From Peribacillus frigoritolerans (GTDB lineage: Bacteria; Bacillota; Bacilli; Bacillales; DSM-1321), in contig NZ_JAUUTW010000003.1 of the NCBI RefSeq assembly GCF_030676415.1, forward strand, positions 1-64,000: DNA of 64,000 bases, in the 5' to 3' direction. Below, one piece after another: positions 10,636 to 24,875 of this stretch (position 1 is the first letter of the stretch; each line of letters opens with the position of its first letter). The notes under the pieces are model-generated. The model saw nothing but the letters and a program-made list of their open reading frames with translations, made no database searches and was not told the origin of the DNA. Made by a program: the position numbers and the translations under genes.

Positions 10636-11210
10636 TGAAACGCCTTGCTGTCTTTGCATCAGGTAACGGTAGTAATTTTCAATCAATTGCTGAAGCAATA
10701 AAAAGTGGAAAGTTGGAGGCGGAAATCTGTCTTGTCGTTTGCGATCGTGAAGACGCATATGTGCTTGAGAGAGCTAAGCTTGAGAATATTGATTCTTTCT
10801 CCTTTTCAGCAAAGAATTACTCTAACAAGAATGAGTATGAATCGGAAATCCTGGAAAAACTTCGCCAGTATGAGATAGAATTTATCATTCTGGCTGGTTA
10901 TATGCGTTTGATCGGTCCGACATTATTACAAAAGTATTCACAGAGGATTGTGAACATCCACCCTTCACTTCTGCCTAGTTTTCCAGGCAAGGATGCTATT
11001 GGCCAGGCTTTTGACGCCGGAGTGAAGGAAACGGGGGTAACGGTTCATTATGTTGATGATGGAATGGACACAGGACCGGTTATTGCCCAAAAAGCTGTGC
11101 CAATTCTTGAGGGGGATACGAAGGACATCCTTCAAAAAAGGATTCAGGAAATGGAGCATGACTTGTACCCGTCAGTTTTGCAGGAGCTATGCCACAAGAA
11201 ACTTACTTAA
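10635..11210 (+). CDS. purN: Phosphoribosylglycinamide formyltransferase
   Basis: PurN transfers a formyl group from 10-formyl-tetrahydrofolate to GAR. The 191-residue protein shows the N-terminal SGNGSNFQSI phosphate loop, AGYMRLIGP, the active-site segment NIHPSLLPSFPG and the later YVDDGMDTGPVI, with the conserved Asp. Translation is coupled to purM by a one-base overlap. A spacer of 18 bp with GGAGGGA separates it from purH. Confidence 0.96.
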   Translation: MKRLAVFASGNGSNFQSIAEAIKSGKLEAEICLVVCDREDAYVLERAKLENIDSFSFSAKNYSNKNEYESEILEKLRQYEIEFIILAGYMRLIGPTLLQKYSQRIVNIHPSLLPSFPGKDAIGQAFDAGVKETGVTVHYVDDGMDTGPVIAQKAVPILEGDTKDILQKRIQEMEHDLYPSVLQELCHKKLT

Positions 11211-11228
11211 TGGAGGGACCAACATAAC

Positions 11229-12764
11229 ATGAAGAAACGTGCATTAATTAGTGTATCGGACAAAACAGGTATCGTAGAATTTGCTCAAGGTTTAATTGAA
11301 GCAGGTTTTGAGATTATTTCTACAGGCGGTACCAAAAAAACGCTGCAGGATAATGGTATTGAGGTAATTGGAATCAGTGACGTCACCGGTTTCCCGGAAA
11401 TATTGGATGGGCGTGTTAAAACACTTCACCCGAATGTCCATGGAGCAGTGTTGGCAAAACATGATGACAAAAATCACGCAGCACAGCTTGCAGAGCATAA
11501 TATTGAACCCATTCAACTTGTCTGTGTAAACCTATATCCATTCCAAGCTACTATTTCCAAACCGGAAGTAACTGTGGAAGATGCTATTGAAAACATCGAT
11601 ATCGGCGGACCGACAATGCTTCGTTCTTCTGCTAAAAACCACGAATATGTGACTGTTATCGTTGATTCCAATGATTATCCTACCGTATTGGCTGAGCTGA
11701 AACAAAGCGGCGGGGTATCAAAAACCACGAATCGCCGCCTGGCTGCAAAAGTTTTCCGCCATACAGCAGCATATGATGCCGTTATTTCAGAGTATATGAC
11801 AGAGCTTGCCGATGAAGAAAATCCTGAATCATTGACTGTTACCTATGAATTGAAACAGTCGCTTCGTTATGGGGAAAATCCACATCAAAAAGCCGCATTC
11901 TATAAAAAACCGCTTGGTTCCGTTTTCTCAATTGCAGAAGCGAAGCAATTACATGGAAAAGAACTTTCATACAACAACATTAATGATGCTGATGCAGCAC
12001 TTCAAATCGTTAAAGAATTCAATGAGCCTGCTGCTGTTGCAGTCAAACATATGAATCCTTGCGGCGTCGGTGTCGGTGCAACCATTTTGGAAGCATATGA
12101 AAAAGCTTATGAGGCAGATGCCACTTCCATTTTCGGTGGGATCATCGCTTTGAACCGTGAAGTTGATAAGGCAACTGCGGAAAAGCTTCATGAAATCTTC
12201 CTTGAAATCATCATTGCTCCTGGGTTTACGCAAGAGGCAGTGGAAGTATTGACAAGCAAGAAAAATCTTCGTTTATTAACGATCGATTTTGACGCGGTTA
12301 AAAAGCCTGAACGTAAATTGACATCCATTGAAGGCGGATTACTTATTCAAGATCGGGATGCACATAGCTTAAAGGATGCAGAGGTAAAAGTGGCAACGAA
12401 ACGTGAGCCTACCCCTGAAGAGTGGAAAGCCATGGAACTTGGCTGGAAAATCGTGAAACATGTTAAGTCGAATGCAATAGTGGTTTGTAACGATCAAATG
12501 ACATTAGGTGTTGGCGCAGGTCAAATGAACCGTGTGGGAGCTGCAAAAATTGCTCTGGAACAAGCTGGGGAAAGAGTGACAGGAAGTGCATTGGCATCAG
12601 ATGCTTTCTTCCCAATGGATGATACTGTAGAAGCGGCAGCGAAAGCGGGCGTCACGGCAATCATTCAGCCTGGTGGATCTGTTAAAGATGAGGATTCAAT
12701 CAAGAAAGCTGATGAATATGGGATTACGATGGTGTTTACAGGAATTCGTCACTTTAAACATTAA
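11229..12764 (+). CDS. purH: Bifunctional AICAR formyltransferase / IMP cyclohydrolase
   Basis: PurH carries out the last two steps to IMP. The 511-residue protein has the N-terminal cyclohydrolase domain, with an MGS-like fold ([32 protein letters not shown]). A C-terminal transformylase domain follows, with [25 protein letters not shown] and SDAFFPMDD. Size and domain order are standard. It sits between purN and purD with short spacers. Confidence 0.97.
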   Translation: MKKRALISVSDKTGIVEFAQGLIEAGFEIISTGGTKKTLQDNGIEVIGISDVTGFPEILDGRVKTLHPNVHGAVLAKHDDKNHAAQLAEHNIEPIQLVCVNLYPFQATISKPEVTVEDAIENIDIGGPTMLRSSAKNHEYVTVIVDSNDYPTVLAELKQSGGVSKTTNRRLAAKVFRHTAAYDAVISEYMTELADEENPESLTVTYELKQSLRYGENPHQKAAFYKKPLGSVFSIAEAKQLHGKELSYNNINDADAALQIVKEFNEPAAVAVKHMNPCGVGVGATILEAYEKAYEADATSIFGGIIALNREVDKATAEKLHEIFLEIIIAPGFTQEAVEVLTSKKNLRLLTIDFDAVKKPERKLTSIEGGLLIQDRDAHSLKDAEVKVATKREPTPEEWKAMELGWKIVKHVKSNAIVVCNDQMTLGVGAGQMNRVGAAKIALEQAGERVTGSALASDAFFPMDDTVEAAAKAGVTAIIQPGGSVKDEDSIKKADEYGITMVFTGIRHFKH

Positions 12765-12774
12765 TCAAAAATGA

Positions 12775-14058
<1,284 letters not shown>

Positions 14059-14062
14059 TATA

Positions 14063-14097
14063 AAGAAGCTGACTCTAAGCGGAGTCAGCTTCTTCGT
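14063..14097. terminator. Bidirectional terminator after purD
   Basis: AAGAAGCTGACTC (14063-14075) pairs perfectly with GAGTCAGCTTCTT (14082-14094) around a six-base loop. It lies between purD and a convergent small gene and could end transcription from both sides. T tracts are modest. Confidence 0.75.
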
Positions 14098-14107
14098 TAG
14101 AAATAAC

Positions 14108-14374
14108 TTAATATGAATCAGATTGGCTGGATTCATTTTCCTGTTTTGATTCGTTTTTCATAAAGCTTTGTCCGTTTTCCATTGCATCGACGACAGGACA
14201 ATAGCGGAGAATGCCTTCGCCTATTTTCATGGAAGAAAGCATCACCACGAATAGATAAGATTGGTTTTTCCATGGTTTTTTTACCATTTTAGCCATTGCC
14301 CATGTTAGAAATGTAAATCCACAGGTAATTCGCATTAATGCATTAATTATACTGATATTTTGTTTAAACTTCAT
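14108..14374 (-). CDS. YgaP-like (DUF2892) small membrane protein
   Basis: The 88-residue protein has the DUF2892 pattern: an early N-A-x-x-R motif (INALMRITCG), a first membrane segment of about residues 10-27, a second of about 40-60, and RYCPVVDAM after it. The tail is hydrophilic and rich in Ser, Glu and Gln. The family occurs alone or fused to rhodanese domains, and its function is not established. AAGGGATGG upstream of the ATG supports this start. It is convergent with purD. Confidence 0.7.
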   Translation of the reverse strand: MKFKQNISIINALMRITCGFTFLTWAMAKMVKKPWKNQSYLFVVMLSSMKIGEGILRYCPVVDAMENGQSFMKNESKQENESSQSDSY

Positions 14375-14520
14375 TTAAAGTCCATCCCTTCACAAAAATT
14401 TAACAATATTCTGGATAACATTACTGTTCTAATGAAGCAAGTATGTTACTATGAAATAAAATTGGATTGAAAATGGTTTTTTTCATACAACTGTTTCTAA
14501 AAATTATGGGGGAATGTTTA

Positions 14521-16266
14521 ATGCTTGAACAGCGCTATAGATGGAAAAATAAACATCTAAGAGAACATATAGATGTGCTGGATGGCAATAGGGCACCACA
14601 CATTCTGCTTAAAAATACGACTTATTTAAATCAGGCTTTACGAAAATGGGTAAAAGCGAATATATGGATATATGATGATCGCATCATCTATGTTGGCGAT
14701 AAGCTTCCTGATAATATAGACCGCTGTGAAATGGTAGACTGTACAAACCAGTACTTAGTCCCGGGTTATATTGAGCCGCATTCACACCCTTCTCAATTAT
14801 ATAATCCCCTTTCTTTTTCACGTTATGCATCTCATTTTGGCACAACGACATTGATCAATGATAACTTGCCGTTTCTATTGCAGTTAGATAAAAAGAAAGC
14901 GTTTTCTCTTTTGAAAGAATTACGTAACATTCCTGTAACAATGTATTGGTGGAGCCGTTTTGACGGACAAACGGAATTGATCGATGAAGATATGGTCTTT
15001 TCCCATGGAGCCGTTAAATCATGGCTGGAGCATGATGCCGTATTACAGGGCGGGGAACTGACTGGATGGCCGAAGCTTCTCGATGGGGATGACATGATGT
15101 TGCACTGGATTCAGGAAGCCAAGCGAATGAGGAAGAAAATAGAAGGACACTTTCCAGGTGCTTCAGAGAAGACTTTAGCAAAAATGACCTTGTTCGGCGC
15201 CGATTGTGATCATGAGGCAATGACAGGTGATGAAGTCATGTCACGCTTGCTGCAGGGCTATTATGTATCGTTAAGACATTCCTCGATCCGTCCGGATCTT
15301 CCAAAGATGATACAGGAAATCCATGAACTGGGCATTGATCATTATGACAAATTCTTTTATACGACAGATGGATCGCCGCCATCCTTTTATGAAAATGGTT
15401 TCATAGACTGCTTGATTAAAATAGCGATAGAGCATGGCGTTCCGGTCATCGATGCATACAATATGGCAACTATCAACATCGCACGATATTATAACATTGA
15501 GTACCTTCATGGCAATATTGCCACTGGAAGGGTAGCGAACATCAACTTCCTGACCGATGTAAAGGAACCTGCACCGGTTTCGGTAATGGCAAAAGGTAAA
15601 TGGGTTAAAAGGGATGGTGAAATCATTCCGGATAAACAGGAAATCGAATGGAGTGATTTCGATTTTAAACCACTTGATCTTGATTGGGAGCTTAGTTTAA
15701 AGGAAGATTTTGAATTTTCCATGCCGTTTGGGATTGAACTGGTCAATAATGTAATTACGAAACCGTACTCACTTGCCAATGATGTTGGGCATGAAGAACT
15801 GAACTTTGAGGATGATGAATGCTTTTTCATGCTTATTGATCGGGAAGGGAAATGGCGCATCAATACGATATTAAAAGGGTTTGCGGATAAATTGTGTGGC
15901 TTTGCTGGCTCTTATACAAATACAGGTGATATCATACTAATCGGTAAAAGGAAAAAGGATATGCATTTGGCATTTAACCGGCTGAAGGAGATTGGCGGTG
16001 GAATCGTTTTAACGGAACACGGAAAGGTGATCCATGAACTTCCTCTGAAATTAAAGGGAGTCATGTCCACCAAGGAGGTTCCTGAACTGATAGAAGAAGA
16101 AAATGAATTGAAACATTTGCTGCGTGAGAGAGGTTATCGCTTCGCCGATCCTGTGTACACCCTTTCATTCTTTTCGACAACCCATCTGCCATATATAAGG
16201 CTAACCCAGCGAGGAGTATATGATGTAATGAACAAAACTATACTCTTTCCCACTATAATGCGTTAA
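14521..16266 (+). CDS. yerA: Adenine deaminase-like amidohydrolase YerA
   Basis: The 581-residue protein belongs to the amidohydrolase superfamily, adenine deaminase group. It has the metal-binding GYIEPHSHPSQ near residue 85, a central metallohydrolase domain with TTDGSPPSFYENGF, and the C-terminal adenine deaminase domain. The predicted reaction is adenine to hypoxanthine plus ammonia; for YerA proteins this is inferred from family. The ATG at 14521 has GGGGGA seven bases upstream and gives the length expected for YerA. Placement between the pur operon and yerB matches B. subtilis and suits a purine-salvage role. Confidence 0.85.
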   Translation: MLEQRYRWKNKHLREHIDVLDGNRAPHILLKNTTYLNQALRKWVKANIWIYDDRIIYVGDKLPDNIDRCEMVDCTNQYLVPGYIEPHSHPSQLYNPLSFSRYASHFGTTTLINDNLPFLLQLDKKKAFSLLKELRNIPVTMYWWSRFDGQTELIDEDMVFSHGAVKSWLEHDAVLQGGELTGWPKLLDGDDMMLHWIQEAKRMRKKIEGHFPGASEKTLAKMTLFGADCDHEAMTGDEVMSRLLQGYYVSLRHSSIRPDLPKMIQEIHELGIDHYDKFFYTTDGSPPSFYENGFIDCLIKIAIEHGVPVIDAYNMATINIARYYNIEYLHGNIATGRVANINFLTDVKEPAPVSVMAKGKWVKRDGEIIPDKQEIEWSDFDFKPLDLDWELSLKEDFEFSMPFGIELVNNVITKPYSLANDVGHEELNFEDDECFFMLIDREGKWRINTILKGFADKLCGFAGSYTNTGDIILIGKRKKDMHLAFNRLKEIGGGIVLTEHGKVIHELPLKLKGVMSTKEVPELIEEENELKHLLRERGYRFADPVYTLSFFSTTHLPYIRLTQRGVYDVMNKTILFPTIMR

Positions 16267-16309
16267 AATATAAGAGAAGAAATGGCTAATAAATCAGAGG
16301 AGTGGAAAG

Positions 16310-17347
16310 ATGAAATTTAAGAGAGTTCTTTTCATCGTTATTGCTATTTTGCTGCTGGCAGGCTGTTCTGCGAAAGAAGATCCTGAATCGGATGATAGTA
16401 AGCCGAAAGACCAAGCTATCATCAAAAATACAGATGTGAAAAATGAACCTTCCAATGAGTTTCCACTTACAGGTATAGCCACCGATGCAGGCAGTGAGCG
16501 AAGGGCTGCAGCAGTGATGATTAATAATCATCCAGAAGCACGCCCACAATCGGGCCTCTCAGAAGCCGATATGGTCTACGAAATGCTCGCAGAAGGTGAC
16601 ATAACCAGATTTTTAGCTATCTTCCAAAGTGAAATGCCAAGCCAAATCGGTCCGATTCGGAGTGCAAGGGACTATTATATTGAATTGGCTAAAGGCCTCG
16701 ATTGCATCTATGTCTGTCATGGGAATAGCCCCGAGGCAAAAACCATGCTGGACAAAGGGTATATTGATAACTTGAACGGATTATATTATGATGGTACTTT
16801 GTTTCAACGTTCGGCAGATCGAAAAGCACCGCATAATTCCTACACTTCCTTTGAGGATATCCAAAAAGGCGCGAAGGAAAAGGGATATGAGTTGAATGGT
16901 GCACCGGAGCCTTATGCTTTCCTTACAAAGGAAGAGGCGGCTGGCCTTCAAGGGGAACCGGCATTGAAAACCGAGATTTCCTACGGATCAGACGAGTATG
17001 ATGTACAGTATGAATACGAAGCCACGGAAGAGAAATATAAACGTTATTCGAATGGAGAGCAATCAGTCGAACATAAATCGAATAAACCTATTTTACTGGA
17101 TAATATATTGATCATTGAGGCTGCTCATCAAGTGATCGACGATAAAGGGCGTCGTAAAATCGACTTGAAAAGTGGCGGAAAAGGTTATTTACTTCAAAAA
17201 GGAAAAGCGAATGAAGTAGAATGGGTTAATAAGGATGGTCGGATTATACCAGTGAAAAACGATAAAGAAGTAGGGTTGATTCCAGGGAAAACTTGGGTCA
17301 ATATTATTCCGGATGAACCTGGTTTAGTAGGAGACGTCTCATTTTGA
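16310..17347 (+). CDS. yerB: DUF3048 lipoprotein YerB
   Basis: The 345-residue protein starts with a lipoprotein signal, MKFKRVLFIVIAILLLAGC, with the lipobox Cys at residue 19. An acidic linker and a DUF3048 domain follow (AAVMINNHPEARPQSGLSEADMVYE in part). It should be anchored to the outer face of the cytoplasmic membrane. Its molecular role is not known. The SD is GAGGAG about eight bases upstream. Order yerA-yerB-yerC is conserved. Confidence 0.9.
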   Translation: MKFKRVLFIVIAILLLAGCSAKEDPESDDSKPKDQAIIKNTDVKNEPSNEFPLTGIATDAGSERRAAAVMINNHPEARPQSGLSEADMVYEMLAEGDITRFLAIFQSEMPSQIGPIRSARDYYIELAKGLDCIYVCHGNSPEAKTMLDKGYIDNLNGLYYDGTLFQRSADRKAPHNSYTSFEDIQKGAKEKGYELNGAPEPYAFLTKEEAAGLQGEPALKTEISYGSDEYDVQYEYEATEEKYKRYSNGEQSVEHKSNKPILLDNILIIEAAHQVIDDKGRRKIDLKSGGKGYLLQKGKANEVEWVNKDGRIIPVKNDKEVGLIPGKTWVNIIPDEPGLVGDVSF

Positions 17348-17373
17348 TACCCATGAAATTGAGGGGGAGTAAC

Positions 17374-17688
17374 ATGCAAATTGATAAGTTAAGAGGAAAA
17401 GAAACGGATCAGCTGTTTAAGTCGATCCTTTCCTTGCGTGATTTGGACGAATGCTATCGATTTTTTGATGATTTATGTACAGTTAATGAAATTTCATCAC
17501 TGGCACAGCGTCTTGAAGTAGCCCGCATGCTTGAAGAAGGAAAAACCTATCATAAAATCGAAACGGAAACGGGTGCAAGCACGGCTACGATTTCCAGGGT
17601 CAAACGCTGCTTGAATTACGGAAATGACGCTTATTCCATGGCTCTTAACCGTATTAAGGATAATGTCGAGGGAACAACTGAATCTTAA
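17374..17688 (+). CDS. yerC: YerC/YecD family TrpR-related regulator
   Basis: The 104-residue protein has the TrpR-like helix-turn-helix of the YerC/YecD family. LCTVNEISSLAQRLEVARMLEEGK is the first part and IETETGASTATISRVKRCL the recognition part. It is a probable DNA-binding regulator with an unknown ligand. I chose ATG 17374, which follows GAGGGGGAG. A start at 17344 would add ten residues inside the yerB end. A strong terminator follows. Confidence 0.88.
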   Translation: MQIDKLRGKETDQLFKSILSLRDLDECYRFFDDLCTVNEISSLAQRLEVARMLEEGKTYHKIETETGASTATISRVKRCLNYGNDAYSMALNRIKDNVEGTTES

Positions 17689-17704
17689 TTCTTTCGATTA
17701 TAAT

Positions 17705-17740
17705 AAAAAGCCGGGGAATTCATTTCCCGGCTTTTTATTT
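17705..17740 (+). terminator. Terminator after yerC
   Basis: AAAAAGCCGGG (17705-17715) pairs with CCCGGCTTTTT (17726-17736), followed by a T-rich tail. A second short hairpin (ACGGCTG/CAGCCGT, 17762-17780) without a T run lies a little further on. Confidence 0.9.
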
Positions 17741-17908
17741 TGAGTCCAGCACTCTCTTTGACGGCTGTCTTTCAGCCGTATCCATGTTATATTGGATTTT
17801 AGATTCAGAGGTTCCATTTGGTAATAACATTTTATCGGTACTTCTCTTTTTTAATGAAAAATCTTAATGCTATAATGGTGTAATGGGAAGTGTGAATGGA
17901 GGATTATA

Positions 17909-18592
17909 ATGTACGATTTTCGCGAGTGGAAACATGTTTTCAAACTCGATCCAAATAAAGAAATAAGTGATGAGGCCCTTGAGAAAGTCTGTGAATCCGG
18001 TACTGATGCAATCATGATCGGGGGAACGGATGGAATCACGCTTGAGAATGTGCTTCATTTAATGGCACGTGTCAGACGATATACCGTCCCATGTGTAATG
18101 GAAATTTCTTCCGTTGAAACGGTGACGCCAGGGTTTGATTTATATTTCATTCCGAGTGTCCTGAATAGCACCAACCCGGATTGGATGATGAAACTGCATC
18201 AGCAAGCAGTCAAGGAGTACGGATACCTTTTGAATTGGGATGAAATATTCGTTGAAGGGTACTGTATCCTGAATCCTGAGTGCAAGGCGGCCCAATTGAC
18301 GAAAGCCAATACCGATTTGGATATGGATGATGTGGGTGCATACGCGATGATGGCAGAAAAGATGTTCAACCTGCCAATTTTTTATTTGGAATACAGCGGT
18401 GATTATGGCGATGTCCATATGGTGGAAGCGGCCAAAGAAAGTTTGGAGGATACCGTACTATTCTATGGCGGTGGGATAAAATCGGTTGAACAGGCCAAAG
18501 AGATGTCTAAGATTGCGGATGTCATCGTTGTCGGCAATGTGATTTATGAAGATTTGAAAGTGGCACTTGCAACAGTTACGGCAGTTAAATGA
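17909..18592 (+). CDS. pcrB: Heptaprenylglyceryl phosphate synthase PcrB
   Basis: PcrB transfers a heptaprenyl group to glycerol-1-phosphate, giving an archaeal-type ether lipid precursor in Firmicutes. The 227-residue TIM-barrel protein shows MIGGTDGITLENVL, the substrate segment YLEYSGDYGD and the phosphate-binding FYGGGIKSVEQA, followed by VIVVGN. The ATG has GGAGGA seven bases upstream. A TATAAT box at 17871-17876 with only a poor -35 suggests its own promoter. Adjacent to pcrA, as in other Bacilli. Confidence 0.93.
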   Translation: MYDFREWKHVFKLDPNKEISDEALEKVCESGTDAIMIGGTDGITLENVLHLMARVRRYTVPCVMEISSVETVTPGFDLYFIPSVLNSTNPDWMMKLHQQAVKEYGYLLNWDEIFVEGYCILNPECKAAQLTKANTDLDMDDVGAYAMMAEKMFNLPIFYLEYSGDYGDVHMVEAAKESLEDTVLFYGGGIKSVEQAKEMSKIADVIVVGNVIYEDLKVALATVTAVK

Positions 18593-18653
18593 AAACATGT
18601 AATAAATATAGTATACTAAAACAGAAACGAATGTTCGTATAGGTGGTGTGATA

Positions 18654-20900
18654 ATGCAATATTTAGCGGAAAAATTACTAATAGGTTTGAATGAACAGCA
18701 ACAAAAAGCAGTGAAATCAACTGATGGCCCACTTTTAATCATGGCTGGGGCAGGAAGTGGAAAGACGCGTGTGCTGACTCACCGAATAGCTTACTTGATG
18801 GTCGAGAAGGAAATAGCGCCTTGGAACATCCTTGCAATCACGTTCACCAACAAAGCGGCACGTGAGATGAAGGAGAGGATCCGGGCCATACTTGGCGGTG
18901 CGTCCGAAGATATCTGGATTTCGACTTTCCACTCGATGTGTGTCCGCATTTTACGAAGAGATATCGACCGTATCGGATTTAATAGGAACTTTTCGATATT
19001 GGATACGACGGATCAGCAATCGGTCATAAAACAAATCATGAAAGATCGTAACATGGATACAAAGAAATATGATTACCGTGCAATTTTGGGTAGCATCAGT
19101 TCAGCAAAAAATGAATTGGTCGGGCCGGAAGAGTACCTGAAGACGGCGTCTGACTACTTCACTAAAGTAACTGCCGATGTATATACGGAATATCAAAAAC
19201 GGCTGCGTAAAAATTCAGCGCTCGACTTCGATGATTTGATCATGATGACGATTCAATTGTTCCAGCTCGTACCTGAGGTGCTTGAATATTATCAGCGTAA
19301 ATTTCAATACATTCATGTTGATGAGTACCAAGATACGAACAGGGCTCAATATATGCTTGTTAAACTACTGGCTTCACGTTTCCGTAATCTCTGTGTTGTC
19401 GGGGATTCCGATCAATCGATCTATCGTTGGCGCGGTGCGGATATTGCGAATATCCTTTCATTTGAAAAAGATTATCCGAATGCCAACATGATTTTCCTTG
19501 AACAGAATTACCGCTCGACGAAAAAGATCCTTGCAGCGGCGAATAAGGTTATCGGTAACAATCAAAACCGTAAGCCGAAAAATCTTTGGACAGAGAATGC
19601 AGATGGCAATAAGTTATTCTATTACCGTGCAGACAATGAACAAGGGGAAGCGCAATTTGTAGCCGGAAAGATAAATGAGTTAGTTCAGGGCGGCAGCAGG
19701 AAATATTCCGATATAGCAATACTTTACAGAACAAATGCACAATCACGTGTCATGGAGGAAGTTCTGCTTAAATCCAATATAAATTATGCAATAGTCGGAG
19801 GAACCAAGTTCTATGACCGTAAAGAGATTAAGGATTTACTTGCCTATCTTCGCCTTATTGCCAATCCTGATGATGACATCAGTCTCCGCCGTGTAATCAA
19901 TGTACCAAAACGCGGAATTGGTGCAACTTCAATGGACAAAGTGGCAGATTATGCAGATCAATATGATGTTTCCATTTATAAAGCACTCGAATCTGTGGAA
20001 ATGGTGGGGATAAGCGGGAAGGCTACCAAAGCGGCAAGGGAATTCCATACGCTGATCACTAACTATACAAATCAGCAGGAGTACTTATCCGTGACGGAGC
20101 TGGTGGAGGAAGTCATTAAGAAAACCGGTTACCGTGAGATGCTGCAGGCAGAAAAAACGATTGAATCACAAAGCCGGCTTGAAAACATAGATGAGTTTTT
20201 ATCAGTTACGAAAGCATTCGAAAGTAACAGCGAGGACAAATCATTGGTGGGCTTTTTAACTGACCTGGCGTTGGTTGCCGATATAGATCAACTTGATGAG
20301 AATTCCGAAGAAGCTACAAATATGGTAACGTTGATGACGCTGCATTCAGCGAAGGGACTTGAATATCCGGTGGTGTTTCTATTGGGCCTTGAAGAAGGGG
20401 TTTTCCCTCACAGCCGCTCGCTTATGGATGAAGAGGAGATGGAGGAAGAACGCCGTCTGGCTTATGTGGGAATTACTAGGGCCGAAAATGAACTATTCAT
20501 AAGCAATGCCCAAATGCGGACATTGTATGGACGGACGAGCATGAATCCAGTTTCACGTTTCATCAGTGAAATACCAGAGGAACTTCTTGAAGACCTAAAA
20601 CCGAAACCGGCTCCTAGAGCTAGGCAAACACCTTTCAGTTCTTCGAGAACCGGATCTCCTTCAACAGCTTCCACAAGAAAAGTGCCTGCCTTTGGAAGAG
20701 CTGTTTCCGCACCATCCGCAACGGGCGGTGAAGAGATCGGCTGGGCTGTCGGCGACCGTGCATCCCATAAAAAGTGGGGTATAGGAACTGTGGTGAGCGT
20801 AAAAGGGGAAGGAGAAGGGAAGGAACTGGATATTGCCTTTCCAAGTCCAATCGGCATTAAACGCCTATTGGCGAAATTTGCACCAGTTGAAAAAGCATAA
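18654..20900 (+). CDS. pcrA: ATP-dependent DNA helicase PcrA (UvrD family)
   Basis: PcrA is a 3'-5' SF1A helicase essential for repair and rolling-circle replication and for clearing RecA and RNA polymerase. The 748-residue protein has Walker A AGAGSGKT near residue 26, [13 protein letters not shown], the Walker B DEYQDTN and the SF1 motifs [20 protein letters not shown] and [11 protein letters not shown]. The C-terminal tail, with a [11 protein letters not shown]udor-like segment, contacts RNA polymerase in homologues. AGGTGG lies seven bases before ATG 18654. The GTG at 18648 is part of that site. Confidence 0.97.
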   Translation: MQYLAEKLLIGLNEQQQKAVKSTDGPLLIMAGAGSGKTRVLTHRIAYLMVEKEIAPWNILAITFTNKAAREMKERIRAILGGASEDIWISTFHSMCVRILRRDIDRIGFNRNFSILDTTDQQSVIKQIMKDRNMDTKKYDYRAILGSISSAKNELVGPEEYLKTASDYFTKVTADVYTEYQKRLRKNSALDFDDLIMMTIQLFQLVPEVLEYYQRKFQYIHVDEYQDTNRAQYMLVKLLASRFRNLCVVGDSDQSIYRWRGADIANILSFEKDYPNANMIFLEQNYRSTKKILAAANKVIGNNQNRKPKNLWTENADGNKLFYYRADNEQGEAQFVAGKINELVQGGSRKYSDIAILYRTNAQSRVMEEVLLKSNINYAIVGGTKFYDRKEIKDLLAYLRLIANPDDDISLRRVINVPKRGIGATSMDKVADYADQYDVSIYKALESVEMVGISGKATKAAREFHTLITNYTNQQEYLSVTELVEEVIKKTGYREMLQAEKTIESQSRLENIDEFLSVTKAFESNSEDKSLVGFLTDLALVADIDQLDENSEEATNMVTLMTLHSAKGLEYPVVFLLGLEEGVFPHSRSLMDEEEMEEERRLAYVGITRAENELFISNAQMRTLYGRTSMNPVSRFISEIPEELLEDLKPKPAPRARQTPFSSSRTGSPSTASTRKVPAFGRAVSAPSATGGEEIGWAVGDRASHKKWGIGTVVSVKGEGEGKELDIAFPSPIGIKRLLAKFAPVEKA

Positions 20901-20925
20901 GCTATTAATATACTTCTACTGGTAA

Positions 20926-23010
<2,085 letters not shown>

Positions 23011-23021
23011 GAGGTGTAGCT

Positions 23022-24191
23022 ATGAGGAAACACTCTATTTTGGGGATGATTCTTATACTGCTTCTTGCTGGATGTGCGCCTAGTTTTGAGGATAAGCAAG
23101 AGGTAGTTCAAGACTCCAAAGACAAAAAAGAAACGGCAATTATTCCGAAGTATAAAATTTCGGAAGAATATTATCAAACAATCCTACCGTTTGAACCATC
23201 AAAAGCACGCGGTTTGGTCGTATCCAATCTAAATACCCGATATGACATTGAAGAATTCGAAAATGGATTGATGCGGTTGGCCCAAACCCAATTCGACCCG
23301 GAAGATTACCTGTTTCAAGAGGGGCAAATACTAAATAGTTCCGAGATATCTTCCTGGCTGAACAGAAAATATACCGATAGTCAGTTGAAAGAAAAGGACA
23401 TGAAAGCCTCAAAGAATGTTGGCTTGAATCCGGTTGATCCAGGTAAAGGTGACATTGATAAGCGGAATGAAGATAATCCGATCTATCTTGCCCATATTTT
23501 AGAACATAATTACTTGGTAAAAACAAAAGATGATTCAGTGAGCCTTGGCGGAGTTGTAATAGGTCTCGCGCTGAATTCAGTGCATTACTATCAAAAAGAG
23601 GCATACGGTGCCACCTATGAAAATAAAATCGATAGTAAAAAGCTAAAGCAAGAAGGGGAAAGAATTGCTGCAGAAGTCTTAAAAAGGCTGCGTAAAAAGG
23701 ACAAGCTGAAAAATGTTCCGATTACGATTGCCTTATTCGAGCAAAATGAAAAATCTTCAGTAGTCCCTGGGAATTTCATTTCCTATACAAATATCGATAA
23801 AAACTCTGACAATATTGGAAAATGGACGAACTTGGACGAAGAGTATTTCCTATTTCCTTCTGCCGGTGCTGAAAAAAAATACCGTGATGACGTCAATACT
23901 TTCACGAACTTTAAAGAAGATGTCGAAGAATACTTCCCTAACTTTAACGGAGTCATCGGCAGGGCGTTCTATATGGATGATCAATTGCAAAGTCTGAACA
24001 TCGATATCCCCATTCAATTTTATGGGAACTCGGAAGCGATCGGCTTTACTCAATATGTTGCTGGGCTTGTAATGGAACGTTTCCCGAACTACATTGCCGT
24101 ACAGGTATCCATTACCTCTGTAAATGGACCTGAAGCGCTCATAGTCCGTGAAGCAAATCAGGACGAACCAACCGTGCATATATACGAATGA
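23022..24191 (+). CDS. yerH: CamS-type lipoprotein YerH
   Basis: The 389-residue lipoprotein has a signal peptide ending in the lipobox LLAGC (Cys19). It belongs to the CamS sex-pheromone family, named for the staphylococcal/enterococcal cAM373 precursor. The pheromone role does not necessarily apply here; in Bacillus the function is unknown. It lies eleven bases after ligA with GAGGTG upstream and is probably co-transcribed with it. A strong terminator follows directly. Confidence 0.88.
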   Translation: MRKHSILGMILILLLAGCAPSFEDKQEVVQDSKDKKETAIIPKYKISEEYYQTILPFEPSKARGLVVSNLNTRYDIEEFENGLMRLAQTQFDPEDYLFQEGQILNSSEISSWLNRKYTDSQLKEKDMKASKNVGLNPVDPGKGDIDKRNEDNPIYLAHILEHNYLVKTKDDSVSLGGVVIGLALNSVHYYQKEAYGATYENKIDSKKLKQEGERIAAEVLKRLRKKDKLKNVPITIALFEQNEKSSVVPGNFISYTNIDKNSDNIGKWTNLDEEYFLFPSAGAEKKYRDDVNTFTNFKEDVEEYFPNFNGVIGRAFYMDDQLQSLNIDIPIQFYGNSEAIGFTQYVAGLVMERFPNYIAVQVSITSVNGPEALIVREANQDEPTVHIYE

Positions 24192-24224
24192 AAAAAGATG
24201 AAGCTTAACGGCTTCATCTTTTTT
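24191..24224 (+). terminator. Terminator after yerH
   Basis: A perfect 14-bp stem (AAAAAAGATGAAGC, 24191-24204, with GCTTCATCTTTTTT, 24211-24224) overlaps the last base of the yerH stop. The following 24225-24470 holds only a small hairpin (GCTTCC/GGAAGC, 24312-24329) and two CCGGAAA-containing words. I see no gene there. Confidence 0.92.
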
Positions 24225-24471
24225 GCGACCCACTTTAAAATTGGAATCTATTTCTTGTGAATTTCAAAATAACCTTTACCAGGAACAAAAATTTATAAAT
24301 AGAAAGTAAAGGCTTCCATCTTAGGAAGCAAATGCTTTAAAAAGGGAACATTTGTCGAATTTTAAAGGCCTTATTTTCATTTCCCCGGAAATTTCGGCAA
24401 CTTTCCCATATTTCCCGGAAAATATCTCTTTTTCCTTATGAAATAATTGAATTTCGACATTGTATCTCTTG

Positions 24472-24501
24472 TTGCTTTACTGTGCAATAGTTTGATATGA
24501 T
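24472..24501 (+). promoter_or_regulatory. Sigma-A promoter of gatCAB
   Basis: TTGCTT (24472-24477) and TATGAT (24496-24501) are 18 bp apart, about 70 bp before gatC. Confidence 0.6.
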
Positions 24502-24572
24502 TTAAACGATGATTATATGGAGAAAAGCGACGGAATTCAGTCGATTTGGATATTTTTTCGGAGGTGAAGAGA

Positions 24573-24863
24573 ATGTCACGTATTTCTATGGAACAAGTTA
24601 AACACGTTGCCCATTTGGCTCGTTTGGCCATTACGGAAGAAGAAGCACAACAGTTTCAGCATCAGCTTGACCAAATGATTTCATTCGCGGAGCAGTTGAA
24701 TGAGCTTGATACGGATCAAGTAAACCCGACTTCTCACGTTTTGGATATGAAGAATGTTATGCGCGAAGATGTCGCAAAACCGGGATTGCCAGTAGAAGAA
24801 GTAGTTAAAAATGCACCGGATAGCAAAGAAGGATATATCCGTGTACCATCTATAATTGAATAA
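24573..24863 (+). CDS. gatC: Asp/Glu-tRNA amidotransferase subunit C
   Basis: GatC is the small linker subunit of the GatCAB complex, which converts misacylated Glu-tRNA(Gln) or Asp-tRNA(Asn) to the amide form. The 96-residue protein has the family opening [36 protein letters not shown] and the C-terminal [18 protein letters not shown] 24573 follows GGAGGTGA. It is the first gene of the gat operon, just after a promoter. Confidence 0.95.
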   Translation: MSRISMEQVKHVAHLARLAITEEEAQQFQHQLDQMISFAEQLNELDTDQVNPTSHVLDMKNVMREDVAKPGLPVEEVVKNAPDSKEGYIRVPSIIE

Positions 24864-24875
24864 GGAGGGACAATG

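Noticed and set aside
18628..18638. SOS (LexA) box before pcrA, CGAATGTTCG
   Set aside because: The half-sites are only two bases apart; the Bacillus LexA box needs six between CGAA and TTCG.
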